A stretch of 64,000 nt of DNA from positions 124,001 through 188,000 of the forward strand of contig CAVZUA010000026.1 in the NCBI GenBank assembly GCA_963778385.1, given 5' to 3'. The stretch's first letter is position 1; each line of letters starts with the position of its first letter. Below the pieces are notes generated by a model. It worked only from the letters and a program-made list of their open reading frames with translations. It made no database searches and was not told where the DNA came from. The stretch is from DATARH01 sp963778385 (GTDB taxonomy: Bacteria; Pseudomonadota; Alphaproteobacteria; ATCC43930; CGMCC-115725). Positions 1 through 9,000 of the stretch are shown piece by piece. The position numbers and the translations under genes were made by a program.

Positions 1-15
1 GCTAATCCCGCGCGC

Positions 16-972
16 ATGAAGCGACACCAGATTGCCGTCATGGGCGGCTCGGGGTTCATCGGGCGGTATATCGTCAAGCGCCTGGCCGAGCGCGGCGAGG
101 TGCTGGCGGTCGGCGGGCGCCACGCGGCGGACGCCAAGTTCCTCAAGCTGAAGGGCGATGTCGGCCAGGTCGGCCTCGTCAACATCGGGGTCGATGCGCC
201 GGACGACGTGCTGCGCGCCTTTGTCGAGGGCAAGGATGCGCTCGTCAATTGCGTCGGCATCCTTTACGAGCGCGGCAGCCAGAAATTCGATGTCGTCCAC
301 CATTCGGCGCCGGCAAAGCTGGCGCGGCTGGCGCGCGAGGCGGGCGTCGAACGGTTGGTGCATATCTCGGCGATCGGTGCCGACCCGCGCTCGTCCTCAG
401 CCTATGCGCGCACCAAGGCGGCCGGCGAGCAGGCCGTGCATGATGCCTTCCCGACCGCGACGATCTTGCGCCCGTCGATCGTGTTCGGCCCTGAGGACGA
501 TTTCTTCAATCGCTTCGCCTCCATGGCGACAATGTCGCCGTTTGTGCCGCTGATCGGCGGCGGCGAGACCCGATTCCAGCCGGTCTATGTCGGCGATGTC
601 GCGAGCGCGGCGGTGCGCGTCCTCGATGATCCGACCACGGCCGGGCGCACCTACGAGCTCGGCGGGCCGAAGGTCTACACCTTCCGCCAGCTGATGGAAT
701 TGCTGCTCGGCGAGATCAAGCGCCACCGGCGCTTTGTCGACCTGCCGTTTGGGCTGGCGAGCCTGCAGGCGCGGTTCCTGTCCCTGCTGCCGAAGCCGCC
801 GCTGACCCCCGACCAGGTCGAGATGCTCAAGCGCGACAATGTCGTCGCCTCTGGCGCGCTCGACCTGACGACGCTCGGCATCGCCCCGACCACGGTCGAG
901 GCGATCATCCCGACCTATCTCGACCGCTTCCGCAAAGGCGGCTGGTACGACCGCCGCCGCGCGGTGGCGTAG
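16..972 (+). CDS. Complex I NDUFA9-like NAD(P)-binding protein (atypical SDR)
   Basis: A 318-residue atypical short-chain dehydrogenase of the NDUFA9 type. The N-terminal Rossmann nucleotide-binding motif GGSGFIG is at residues 10-16, and a YARTK sequence (Y130, K134) sits where the SDR active-site YxxxK lies. The C-terminal half carries the usual substrate-domain signatures (LRPSIVFGPEDDFFNRFA). In alphaproteobacteria such proteins are annotated as NADH-quinone oxidoreductase accessory or NAD-dependent epimerase proteins; a real enzymatic substrate is not known and no other complex I gene is here. It stands alone, 16 bases from the window edge, and is followed by a palindromic repeat. The ATG start directly precedes the Rossmann strand, so it is likely correct. 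Confidence 0.85.
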   Translation: MKRHQIAVMGGSGFIGRYIVKRLAERGEVLAVGGRHAADAKFLKLKGDVGQVGLVNIGVDAPDDVLRAFVEGKDALVNCVGILYERGSQKFDVVHHSAPAKLARLAREAGVERLVHISAIGADPRSSSAYARTKAAGEQAVHDAFPTATILRPSIVFGPEDDFFNRFASMATMSPFVPLIGGGETRFQPVYVGDVASAAVRVLDDPTTAGRTYELGGPKVYTFRQLMELLLGEIKRHRRFVDLPFGLASLQARFLSLLPKPPLTPDQVEMLKRDNVVASGALDLTTLGIAPTTVEAIIPTYLDRFRKGGWYDRRRAVA

Positions 973-981
973 CGCATCGAT

Positions 982-1124
982 GTCATTCCGGGGCGTCGCA
1001 CGGCGACGAACCCGGAACCCATGAACACGGACGGTTGAAGGGATCAACCGACGCTCGAACATTGTTCGGCGAAGTCTGTGTTCATGGGTTCCGGGTCTCG
1101 GCCTGCGGCCGATCCCGGAATGAC
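982..1124. repeat. Long imperfect palindrome (REP-like intergenic element)
   Basis: Two arms face each other: GTCATTCCGGG at 982-992 and CCCGGAACCCATGAACAC just after it on the left, GTGTTCATGGGTTCCGGG and TCCCGGAATGAC (ending 1124) on the right. The arms would fold into a long hairpin with a loop around 1030-1070. This is the type of extragenic palindrome common in alphaproteobacteria. It fills most of the gap between the SDR gene and the first cyclophilin gene and could act as a transcription attenuator between them. Confidence 0.75.
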
Positions 1125-1176
1125 AGGAAGGTTTCCTTCCGGTAAGGTCGCGCCCCTTAACAGCCGGGAAACGCCA

Positions 1177-1659
1177 ATGCCAGCCGCTCTGGAAGACACC
1201 CTGTACCTCGACGTGCCCGCCGGCCGGGTGGTCATCGAGATGCGCCCCGACCTAGCGCCTGGCCATTGCGCTCACATCAAGGCGCTCGCGAAGAGCGGGT
1301 TTTACGACGGCATTGTCTTTCACCGGGTGATCGCCGGCTTTATGGCGCAAACCGGTGACCCCAGCGGCACCGGCACCGGCGGCTCGGGTCATCCCGGATT
1401 GAAGGCGGAATTCTCGACCGAGCCGCATGTCCGCGGCGTCGCGTCGATGGCGCGCGCCTCCGACCCGAACAGCGCCGACAGCCAGTTCTTTATCTGCTTC
1501 GACGACGCGACCTTCCTCGACCGGCAGTACACGGTGTGGGGCAAGGTCGTCTCGGGCATGGAACATATCGACGCGATCAAGAAGGGCGATCCGCGCAGCG
1601 GCGCCGTCGCGAACCCTGACAAGATCATAAAGATGCAGGTCGCCGCGGACGCGGCGTAG
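1177..1659 (+). CDS. Peptidyl-prolyl cis-trans isomerase (cyclophilin type, cytosolic)
   Basis: A 160-residue cyclophilin that catalyses cis-trans isomerisation of proline peptide bonds. The catalytic region reads GFYDGIVFHRVIAGFMAQTG, followed by SADSQFFICF and YTVWGKVVSGM, which keeps the tryptophan of classical cyclophilins. There is no signal peptide, so it should be cytosolic (PpiB-like). The frame is open upstream to 1078, but that part lies inside a palindromic repeat; the ATG at 1177 begins just before the first beta strand (LYLDVPAGRVVIEM) and gives the usual family length. It is followed 16 bases later by a second, exported cyclophilin, so the two are probably co-transcribed. Confidence 0.92.
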   Translation: MPAALEDTLYLDVPAGRVVIEMRPDLAPGHCAHIKALAKSGFYDGIVFHRVIAGFMAQTGDPSGTGTGGSGHPGLKAEFSTEPHVRGVASMARASDPNSADSQFFICFDDATFLDRQYTVWGKVVSGMEHIDAIKKGDPRSGAVANPDKIIKMQVAADAA

Positions 1660-1675
1660 AGGGGCTCGCTGTCTC

Positions 1676-2311
1676 ATGAAAACGTTCCGAGTCTTGGTGC
1701 TGCTCGTCGCGGCATTCGCACTGGCCGCTGCCGCGCGGGCAGACGAGACCGACCCGCAGAACCTTCTCTACATGGACCTGAGCTTTGGCCGCGTCGTAAT
1801 CCAGTTGCGGCCCGACCTCGCGCCCGCCGCCAGCGCGCAGCTTAAGAAACTGGCGCGTTCCGGGTTTTATGACGGCGTGGTGTTCCATCGGGTGATCGCC
1901 GGGTTCATGGCGCAAGGTGGCGACCCCACCGGCACCGGCACCGGCGGTTCGGGCCATCCGCTAAAGGCGGAGTTCTCGCAGAGCGAACATTTTGTCCGCG
2001 GCACGGTCGGCATGGCGCGGTCCTCCGACCCGAACAGTGCCGACAGCCAGTTCTACATCATGTTTGACGCGGCGCCGGCGCTCGACGGCAAATACACGAT
2101 CGTCGGCAAGGTCGTCTCCGGCATGGAGTTTGTCGACAAGCTGCGCAAGGGCGACGCGGCGCATAACGGCATCGTCAGCAACCCCGACAAGATCGTGAAG
2201 ATGCAGGTCGCGGCCGATGTCATGACCGCCCAGGAAAAGGCCAAGATGCCGAAACCCAAGGAGCCGGAACCGGAGCAGGTGGTGACGCCGCACGGCATCG
2301 TCCCGAAGTAA
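1676..2311 (+). CDS. Peptidyl-prolyl cis-trans isomerase (cyclophilin type, exported)
   Basis: A 211-residue cyclophilin with a Sec signal peptide (MKTFRVLVLLVAAFALAAAARA, cleavage near residue 22), so it should act on proline bonds of periplasmic proteins. The core matches its upstream neighbour closely (GFYDGVVFHRVIAGFMAQGG, SADSQFYIMF), showing a tandem duplication. At the position of the cyclophilin tryptophan it has YTIVGKVV, so W is replaced by V, as in many bacterial PpiA/PpiB-like enzymes. The C-terminus carries a basic-acidic proline-rich tail (KAKMPKPKEPEPEQ) absent from the paralogue. The tail may be a flexible linker; its role is unknown. Confidence 0.9.
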   Translation: MKTFRVLVLLVAAFALAAAARADETDPQNLLYMDLSFGRVVIQLRPDLAPAASAQLKKLARSGFYDGVVFHRVIAGFMAQGGDPTGTGTGGSGHPLKAEFSQSEHFVRGTVGMARSSDPNSADSQFYIMFDAAPALDGKYTIVGKVVSGMEFVDKLRKGDAAHNGIVSNPDKIVKMQVAADVMTAQEKAKMPKPKEPEPEQVVTPHGIVPK

Positions 2312-2362
2312 TAAGTCTTCTGCTGTAGAGAGACAGAACGATTGCCTCTCACTCTACGCCGT

Positions 2363-2464
2363 GGCCGGGCTTGACCCGTGGGCCTTCAGCCCACGGACTT
2401 GATCCGTGGGCATCCACGAATAAGCTGAAGCTGTTCGTGGACCCCTGGGTCAAGTCCGGGGGAG
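2363..2464. repeat. AGLDPAIH-type palindromic repeat, copy 1
   Basis: CCGGGCTTGACCCGTGGG at 2365-2382 pairs with CCCCTGGGTCAAGTCCGGG ending near 2460, and an inner stem pairs CCACGAATAAGCT with AGCTGTTCGTGG. An extra small hairpin (GTGGGC / GCCCAC) is inserted in the left arm. The core matches the element at 6010-6096. The right end supplies the GGGGGAGG that precedes the AmpG-type gene, so it may serve as that gene's ribosome binding site. Confidence 0.8.
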
Positions 2465-2468
2465 GCGG

Positions 2469-3800
<1,332 letters not shown>

Positions 3801-3868
3801 GGCGGATAAGCGAAGCGCCATCCGCCGCTCTGGCTTGATGGCGGAAGGCGCTGCGCTTTTCCACCCTA
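3801..3868. repeat. GCGGAT-type palindromes between convergent genes
   Basis: GGCGGAT (3801-3807) and ATCCGCC (3820-3826) form a perfect hairpin around AAGCGAAGCGCC; a second imperfect hairpin follows (GGCGGAAGGCGCTGCGC, then TTTTCCACC). This resembles the widespread proteobacterial GGCGGAT...ATCCGCC intergenic element. It lies between the converging AmpG-type and metallopeptidase genes and could serve both as a terminator. Confidence 0.6.
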
Positions 3869-3871
3869 AGG

Positions 3872-4582
3872 TCAATTATACGACAGCAGCTCCATCCGGT
3901 GTCGTTTGAGCCACGAGCGGGCGGTTTGGACATCGGGGACGAGACCCGCGACGACGCGCCAGAAGCGCGGCGAATGGTTCATCTCGACCAGATGTGCGAC
4001 CTCGTGTGCGACGACGTAATGGATCACCGGCTCGGGCGCCATAATGAGGCGCCAGCTGAACGACAGCGCGCCTTTTGACGAGCAGCTGCCCCAGCGGCTT
4101 TTCGGGTCGCGCACGCCGACCCGCGCCACGCTTTTGCCGAGCCGCGCAGCGAGATTGCGGGCACGCGCGGCAAATTCGCGCCGTGCCAGCGCCTTCAGAT
4201 GGTCGATCACCCGGCGCGGCAGATGTGCGGTGTCGCCGCGCACGCGGATTTCGCCATCGACAATCGTCACCGGCGCCGCCCCGCGATCGGCCATATGGCG
4301 GATACGATGCGGCACGCCCAATACCGGGACGGTCGCGCCGTCGACGAGGCGCAGCGGCGGCGGCATCGCCGCGATGCGCGCCGCGATCCAGCCGCGATGT
4401 CGCGCGACAAAGCCGAGCGCCGCTTCGGCCGGCGCGCGGCGCGGCAGCACCAGCTCGACGCCGCGCGCCGCCGCGTCGACACGCAGCGACAACCGCCGGG
4501 CGCGCGGGCTGACGCGGATCGCCACCGGCACGCCCAGCCCCAGCTCGTGAACGCGCTGATTGAGTTTCTCCAGCGGCGACAT
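3872..4582 (-). CDS. YgjP-type zinc metallopeptidase (DUF45 / SprT-like)
   Basis: A 236-residue predicted metal-dependent protease. The zinc motif HEVAHLVEMNHSPRFW (HExxH plus a third ligand His) near the C-terminus and the preceding SRWGSCSSKGALSFSWRLI are diagnostic of the YgjP/DUF45 family. The physiological substrate of this family is poorly known. No signal peptide or membrane segment is visible, so it is cytosolic. The ATG at 4582 (MSPLEKLNQ) is chosen because the longer reading frame to 4642 adds only low-quality residues and approaches the ugpB leader. It is transcribed divergently from the ugp genes, 83 bases away. Confidence 0.8.
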   Translation of the reverse strand: MSPLEKLNQRVHELGLGVPVAIRVSPRARRLSLRVDAAARGVELVLPRRAPAEAALGFVARHRGWIAARIAAMPPPLRLVDGATVPVLGVPHRIRHMADRGAAPVTIVDGEIRVRGDTAHLPRRVIDHLKALARREFAARARNLAARLGKSVARVGVRDPKSRWGSCSSKGALSFSWRLIMAPEPVIHYVVAHEVAHLVEMNHSPRFWRVVAGLVPDVQTARSWLKRHRMELLSYN

Positions 4583-4665
4583 GTCACAAAAGCTTCCGGC
4601 TGCTGTCACGATTTGGCAAGCTAGCCCCGCCAGATAAGCCAAGGTCGACAGGGGGGATCAATTCT

Positions 4666-5982
4666 ATGAAAAAGCTGGTGCTTGCGCTCGCGCTTCTCGT
4701 CGCGGCGGCCGCTGTCGGGCGAAACGCCTTGGCGGATCCGATCGAGCTGCAATGGTGGCACGCGATGACCGCGGTCAATGCCGACCGAATCAACAAGATC
4801 GCCGGCGACTTCAACGCCGCGCAGTCGGACTACAAGGTGACGCCGGTGTTCAAGGGCTCCTATGCCGAGACGATGACCGCGGCGATCGCCGCCTATCGTG
4901 CCGGCAATGCGCCCGACATCGTCCAGGTGTTCGAGGTGGGCACGGCGACGATGATGGCGGCGAAAGGCGCGATCAAGCCGGTCTACCAGTTGATGGCCGA
5001 TGCCGGCGAGAAGTTCGACGCCAATTCCTATCTCGCGGCGGTCATCGGCTATTACAGCACGCCCGACGGCAAGATGCTGTCCTTCCCGTTCAACAGCTCG
5101 ACCCCCGTGCTGTACTGGAACAAGGAGGCATTCAAGAAGGCCGGGCTCGACCCCGCCAAGGCACCCGTCACCTGGCCTGAGATGTTCGACGCGGCGAAGA
5201 AGCTGCGCGCCGCCGGACAGCCCTGCGGCTTTACCACGGCCTGGGCCAGCTGGGTGCAAATCGAGAATTTCAGCGCCTGGCACAATCTGCCACTCGGTAC
5301 CGAGGCAAACGGGCTCGGCGGGTTCGATACGGTGCTCCAGTTCAACAACCCGACCGTTACCCGCCATATCGCCAACCTCGCCGAGGCGCAGAAGGACAAG
5401 AGCTTTGATTACGGCGGGCGCACCACCGAGCCGGAGGCCAAGTTCACCAGCGGCGATTGTGGAATGATCATGGACTCCTCGGCCGCCTATGGCCTGTTCA
5501 AGAACACCGCCAAGTTCGAGTGGGGTGTCGCCAAGCTGCCCTATTATCCGGATGTCGCGGGCGCGCCGCAGAATTCGATCATCGGCGGCGCCAGCCTGTG
5601 GGTCATGGCCGGGAAAAAGCCCGAGCAATACAAGGGCATCGCCAAGTTCTTCACCTATTTGTCCGGCACGCCGGTGCAGGAATGGTGGCACGAGCAGACC
5701 GGCTACCTGCCGATCACCAAGGCGTCGTACGAGGCGACCAAAGCCTCCGGCTTTTACGACAAGAACCCCGGCACCGATATCGCCATCCTGCAGATGACCG
5801 GCAAGCCGCCAACGGAGAATTCGCGCGGCCTGCGGTTCGGCAACATGGTGCAGTTGCGCGACATCATCGCCGAGGGCCTCGAAGGCGCCTTCTCCGGCAA
5901 GATGGAAGCAAAAGCCGCGCTCGACGACGCCGTCAGCCGCGGCAACGCGCTGCTGCGCCAATTCCAGAAGAACGTGCAGTAG
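4666..5982 (+). CDS. ugpB: sn-Glycerol-3-phosphate ABC transporter substrate-binding protein
   Basis: A 438-residue periplasmic solute-binding protein with a clear signal peptide (MKKLVLALALLVAAAAVG..ALA, cleavage near residue 23). The mature part opens with IELQWWHAM and has NAPDIVQVFEVGTATMMA, SFPFNSSTPVLYWNKEAF and EQTGYLPITKASYEA, all characteristic of UgpB, which binds glycerol-3-phosphate and its diesters. A purine-rich Shine-Dalgarno (AGGGGGGA) precedes the ATG. It is the first gene of ugpB-ugpA-ugpE, with ugpC further downstream; a palindromic repeat separates it from ugpA, which could reduce downstream expression relative to the binding protein. Confidence 0.93.
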   Translation: MKKLVLALALLVAAAAVGRNALADPIELQWWHAMTAVNADRINKIAGDFNAAQSDYKVTPVFKGSYAETMTAAIAAYRAGNAPDIVQVFEVGTATMMAAKGAIKPVYQLMADAGEKFDANSYLAAVIGYYSTPDGKMLSFPFNSSTPVLYWNKEAFKKAGLDPAKAPVTWPEMFDAAKKLRAAGQPCGFTTAWASWVQIENFSAWHNLPLGTEANGLGGFDTVLQFNNPTVTRHIANLAEAQKDKSFDYGGRTTEPEAKFTSGDCGMIMDSSAAYGLFKNTAKFEWGVAKLPYYPDVAGAPQNSIIGGASLWVMAGKKPEQYKGIAKFFTYLSGTPVQEWWHEQTGYLPITKASYEATKASGFYDKNPGTDIAILQMTGKPPTENSRGLRFGNMVQLRDIIAEGLEGAFSGKMEAKAALDDAVSRGNALLRQFQKNVQ

Positions 5983-6009
5983 GTTGTTCGCCTCGCCCAA
6001 TTTATCGCC

Positions 6010-6096
6010 TTGGCCGGGCTTGACCCGGCCATCCACCTCTTCCGCCCGGATGACTGCGGCGAAAGACGTGGACCCCCGGGTCAAGCCCGGGGGAGG
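6010..6096. repeat. AGLDPAIH-type palindromic repeat, copy 2
   Basis: CCGGGCTTGACCCGG (6014-6028) pairs with CCGGGTCAAGCCCGG (6076-6090); an inner stem pairs CCACCTCTTCCG with the facing bases only partly. One strand translates as MAGLDPAIH, the signature of a repeat family spread through many alphaproteobacterial genomes. It lies within the ugp operon between ugpB and ugpA, about 25 bases before the ugpA start, and shares its core with the element at 2363-2464. Confidence 0.8.
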
Positions 6097-6121
6097 GGAT
6101 CGGCTGTAGGCGGTCGACGCC

Positions 6122-7006
6122 GTGGACCGCCGCGTCTTCTTCAATGGCTGGCTTTTGCCAGTGCTGCTGTTGCTGCCGCAGTTGGCGGTGACGGTGGTGT
6201 TTTTCTTTTGGCCGGCGGGCCAGGCGATCGTCCAGTCGATGCAGGGCGGCGACGCGTTCGGCCTCACAACGCGGTTTGTCGGCTGGGACAATTTCGCGAC
6301 GCTGTTTGCCGACCCCAACTACATCTTCTCGTTCGGCGTGACCGCGCTGTTCAGCGTCGCGGTGGCGGTCCTGGCGCTGGCGCCGGGGCTGTTGTTCGCA
6401 GTGATGGCCGACCGGGTGGTGCGCGGGGCGACCTTCTACAAGACCGTGCTGCTGCTGCCTTACGCGATCGCCCCGGCGGTGGCCGGGGTGCTGTGGATGT
6501 TCCTGTTCAATCCGAGCATCGGCGTCGTCGCCTTTGCGCTGCGCTGGGCTGGGGTCGACTGGAATTATTTCCTCAACGGCAAACAGGCGATGCTGCTGGT
6601 CATCGTCGCCGCGGCATGGCGGCAGATCAGCTACAATTTCCTGTTCTTCCTCGCCGGCTTGCAGGCGATCCCCACGGCGTTGCTGGAGGCCTCGGCGATC
6701 GACGGGGCGACACCGCGACGGCGGTTCTGGACCATCGTTTTCCCGCTGCTGGCGCCGACCAGCTTTTTCCTGGTTGTCGTCAACATGGTCTACGCGTTTT
6801 TCGACACGTTCGGCGTCATCCATAACGTCACGCAAGGCGGCCCCAGCAAGGCCACCGAGATCCTCGTCTACAAGGTCTGGTATGACGGCATTGTCGGGCT
6901 CGACCTCGGCGGCTCGGCGGCCCAATCGGTGGTGCTGATGGCGATCGTCATCGCGCTGACGGCGATCCAGTTTCGTTTTATCGAGCGCCGGGTGCACTAC
7001 GCATGA
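6122..7006 (+). CDS. ugpA: sn-Glycerol-3-phosphate ABC transporter permease UgpA
   Basis: A 294-residue inner-membrane permease of the MalF/UgpA type with about six transmembrane helices. The cytoplasmic EAA loop that contacts the ATPase is seen as EASAIDGATPRRRFWTIVFP in the C-terminal half. GPSKATEILVYKVWYDG is typical of UgpA. The start is GTG at 6122, placed just before the first helix. Its stop overlaps the ATG of ugpE by four bases (ATGA), showing translational coupling. Confidence 0.93.
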   Translation: MDRRVFFNGWLLPVLLLLPQLAVTVVFFFWPAGQAIVQSMQGGDAFGLTTRFVGWDNFATLFADPNYIFSFGVTALFSVAVAVLALAPGLLFAVMADRVVRGATFYKTVLLLPYAIAPAVAGVLWMFLFNPSIGVVAFALRWAGVDWNYFLNGKQAMLLVIVAAAWRQISYNFLFFLAGLQAIPTALLEASAIDGATPRRRFWTIVFPLLAPTSFFLVVVNMVYAFFDTFGVIHNVTQGGPSKATEILVYKVWYDGIVGLDLGGSAAQSVVLMAIVIALTAIQFRFIERRVHYA

Positions 7007-7851
7007 TGGTCACCGCTCGGCAGAACGCATGGATTCCGCATGCGATCCTGATCGCCGGGATCGCCGTCGTGGCGTTCCCGATCTATGTCGCGCTGGTCGC
7101 ATCGACCCAGCATCTCGACGCGATCCTCGAAGCGCCGATGCCGCTGCTGCCGGGCGGCCAGATCGTGCAGAACTTCCACGATGCGGTCACCGCCGGCACC
7201 GCCAAGACCAGCGGCGTCAGCGTCGGCCGGATGATGTTCAACAGTATGGTCATGGCGCTGATCATCGCCGCCGGGAAGATCGCGATCTCGCTGCCCTCGG
7301 CCTATGCGGTGGTGTTCTTCCGCTTTCCGCTGCGCAAGGTCTGTTTCTGGGCGATTTTTGTGACGCTGATGCTACCGGTCGAGGTGCGCATCATCCCGAC
7401 CTACCAGATCGCCTCCGATATGGGGCTGATCGACCGCTATGCCGGGCTGAGCTTGCCGCTTGTCGCCTCGGCGACCGCGACCCTCTTGTTCCGGCAGTTC
7501 TTCCTGACCATCCCCGATGAGCTGGTCGAGGCAGCCAAGATCGACGGCGCCGGCCCGTTGCGCTTCTTTGTCGACACGGTGATCCCGCTGTCGCGCACCA
7601 ATATCGCGGCGCTGTTCGTGATCCTCTTCATCTTCGGCTGGAACCAGTATCTCTGGCCGCTGCTCGTCACCAACTCACCGTCAATGACAACCATCATCAT
7701 CGGCATGCGCCAGATGATCGGCAACGGCGATACCCAGACCGAATGGCAGATCGTCATGGCGACCGCATTGCTGGCGATCCTGCCGCCGGTCGCGGTCGTG
7801 CTATTGATGCAGCGCTGGTTCGTCAAAGGCCTGGTCGATACCGAGAAATGA
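7003..7851 (+). CDS. ugpE: sn-Glycerol-3-phosphate ABC transporter permease UgpE
   Basis: A 282-residue permease of the MalG/UgpE type with about six helices, partner of UgpA in the membrane channel. The EAA motif reads EAAKIDGAGPLRFFVDTVIP, and the C-terminal FGWNQYLWPLLVTN is the family signature. Two consecutive ATG codons begin the gene; the first overlaps the ugpA stop. The C-terminus (ends 7851) overlaps the start of the next small gene by four bases, so that gene is translated from the same message. Confidence 0.93.
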   Translation: MMVTARQNAWIPHAILIAGIAVVAFPIYVALVASTQHLDAILEAPMPLLPGGQIVQNFHDAVTAGTAKTSGVSVGRMMFNSMVMALIIAAGKIAISLPSAYAVVFFRFPLRKVCFWAIFVTLMLPVEVRIIPTYQIASDMGLIDRYAGLSLPLVASATATLLFRQFFLTIPDELVEAAKIDGAGPLRFFVDTVIPLSRTNIAALFVILFIFGWNQYLWPLLVTNSPSMTTIIIGMRQMIGNGDTQTEWQIVMATALLAILPPVAVVLLMQRWFVKGLVDTEK

Positions 7852-8285
7852 GCGACCCCACGCTGCGCCCGGCGACTATTGGCGATGCCGCGCACATCCA
7901 TGCGCTGTTGCTGCGGCTCGCCGCGGACATCCCGCTCGCGGTGGAGACGCTGGAGCAGGAAGAGGCGCTTTACGCCGCGGTCCGCAAAATCATCGCCTTC
8001 GGTCAATCCTGGGTCGCGTTGGGCGATAACGCGATCGTCGGCGGCGTGCTGGTCGACAGCGCCGAGGTCGGCCGCCACTGGGGTGAGAACGAACTCCTTA
8101 ACTTGCGCTACGCCGCGGGCGACGGCGTCGACGCGCTGCTTGGCAAAGTACTGGAACGCAATGTCCCGATTGTCGCCAGCGTGCGTGATGGCAATCGGAG
8201 CGGCTTTGCCGAAGCGTTGCAGCGTCGAGGTTTTGCGGAGATCGAAACCCGCGTCGGCGAACGCCGCTTCCGCCGCGAGCCTTGA
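7848..8285 (+). CDS. Small GNAT-like protein inside the ugp operon
   Basis: A 145-residue protein that looks like a degenerate N-acetyltransferase: the opening LRPATIGDAAHIHALLLRLA is a GNAT beta1-alpha1 segment and the end has a short beta strand pair (GFAEIETRVGERRF). The canonical acetyl-CoA Q/RxxGxG/A loop is not evident, so catalytic activity is doubtful. The ATG at 7848 overlaps the ugpE stop (ATGA), which fixes the start and makes it part of the ugp message. Its function in glycerol-phosphate uptake is unknown. Confidence 0.6.
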   Translation: MSDPTLRPATIGDAAHIHALLLRLAADIPLAVETLEQEEALYAAVRKIIAFGQSWVALGDNAIVGGVLVDSAEVGRHWGENELLNLRYAAGDGVDALLGKVLERNVPIVASVRDGNRSGFAEALQRRGFAEIETRVGERRFRREP

Positions 8286-8319
8286 GGCAACATTGCGCCG
8301 CAAACGCGAAGGCCTTATC

Positions 8320-8339
8320 TATGACTATCCATGGTCATA
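8320..8339. promoter_or_regulatory. Palindrome before the antitoxin gene (candidate autoregulatory operator)
   Basis: TATGAC (8320-8325) and GTCATA (8334-8339) form an inverted repeat with an eight-base centre, ending 11 bases before the antitoxin ATG. Phd/YefM antitoxins repress their own operons by binding short palindromes at this place. The binding is inferred from position and symmetry only. Confidence 0.45.
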
Positions 8340-8350
8340 AGGGGCTGGGC

Positions 8351-8599
8351 ATGAGCGAGGTATCGATTGCCAAGGCCAAGGCAGAGTTCGCGGCGCTGGT
8401 AAACCGGGCGGAAGCCGGTGAGCAGATCATCGTGACACGCAACGGGCGGCCGGTGGCCTGCCTGGGTCCGTTGCATACGAAGAAGCCGATCGTGTACGGC
8501 GATCTCGCCCATCTTGCGCCATTGCTGTCGGATGATCTTTCGCTGCCAGAGGATGCAATCGGCGAATTTTACAAGTCTGCCGAAAACTTCAAATGGTAG
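8351..8599 (+). CDS. Antitoxin of Phd/YefM family
   Basis: An 82-residue antitoxin. The N-terminal half (MSEVSIAKAKAEFAALVNRA..GEQIIVTRNGRPVACL) is the Phd/YefM DNA-binding fold, and the C-terminal tail (DLSLPEDAIGEFYKS) would wrap the toxin. The ATG at 8351 is preceded by AAGGGG at good spacing; an in-frame start at 8321 would lie inside the palindrome and is less likely. The stop overlaps the toxin start by seven bases. Codon choice is less GC-rich than in the ugp genes around it, in line with acquisition by transfer. Confidence 0.85.
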   Translation: MSEVSIAKAKAEFAALVNRAEAGEQIIVTRNGRPVACLGPLHTKKPIVYGDLAHLAPLLSDDLSLPEDAIGEFYKSAENFKW

Positions 8600-8979
8600 C
8601 AGCGCGCGACGCCATCCTGGTCGATACGCACTACATCCTGTGGCAGCGTATCAAGCCTGCGCAATTGAGCCGGGAGGAACAGGGTGCCATTGACGATGCC
8701 ACCGTCCGGTACATCAGCATCGTATCGATTTGGGAGATTGCGTTGCTGCAAGGCCTCGGGCAACTCCCTGCAGATCCGCTGCTGCTGGATGTGCCGCCCG
8801 GGTTCGATTTGCTTCGATTACAGCTGAGGCATTGCAAGGCCTATGGTGCCCTTCCTTTGCTGCACCGCGATCCGTTCGACCGCATGCTTATCGCGCAGGC
8901 CGAGAGCGAACATGTCCCACTGCTGACGCGGGACCAAACGATGCGTGCGTATCACGGACACGCAACATTCTTGCCCTAA
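8593..8979 (+). CDS. PIN-domain toxin (VapC-like ribonuclease)
   Basis: A 128-residue PIN-domain protein, the presumed endoribonuclease toxin paired with the upstream Phd/YefM antitoxin. Acidic residues expected at the metal site are present: D11 in LVDTHYILW, E in SIVSIWEIALL, D in HRDPFDRMLIAQA and D in PLLTRDQ. This subgroup (Phd plus PIN of about 130 residues) is common on alphaproteobacterial chromosomes. The gene starts inside the antitoxin gene. The pair sits between ugpE and ugpC, so it interrupts a transport operon; the RNA target is not predictable. Confidence 0.87.
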   Translation: MVAARDAILVDTHYILWQRIKPAQLSREEQGAIDDATVRYISIVSIWEIALLQGLGQLPADPLLLDVPPGFDLLRLQLRHCKAYGALPLLHRDPFDRMLIAQAESEHVPLLTRDQTMRAYHGHATFLP

Positions 8980-9000
8980 ACCGCGCGAGACGATCCCGCG

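Noticed and set aside
4621..6318. 565-codon minus-strand frame across ugpB
   Set aside because: Shadow of ugpB with no motif, and it also crosses a palindromic repeat.
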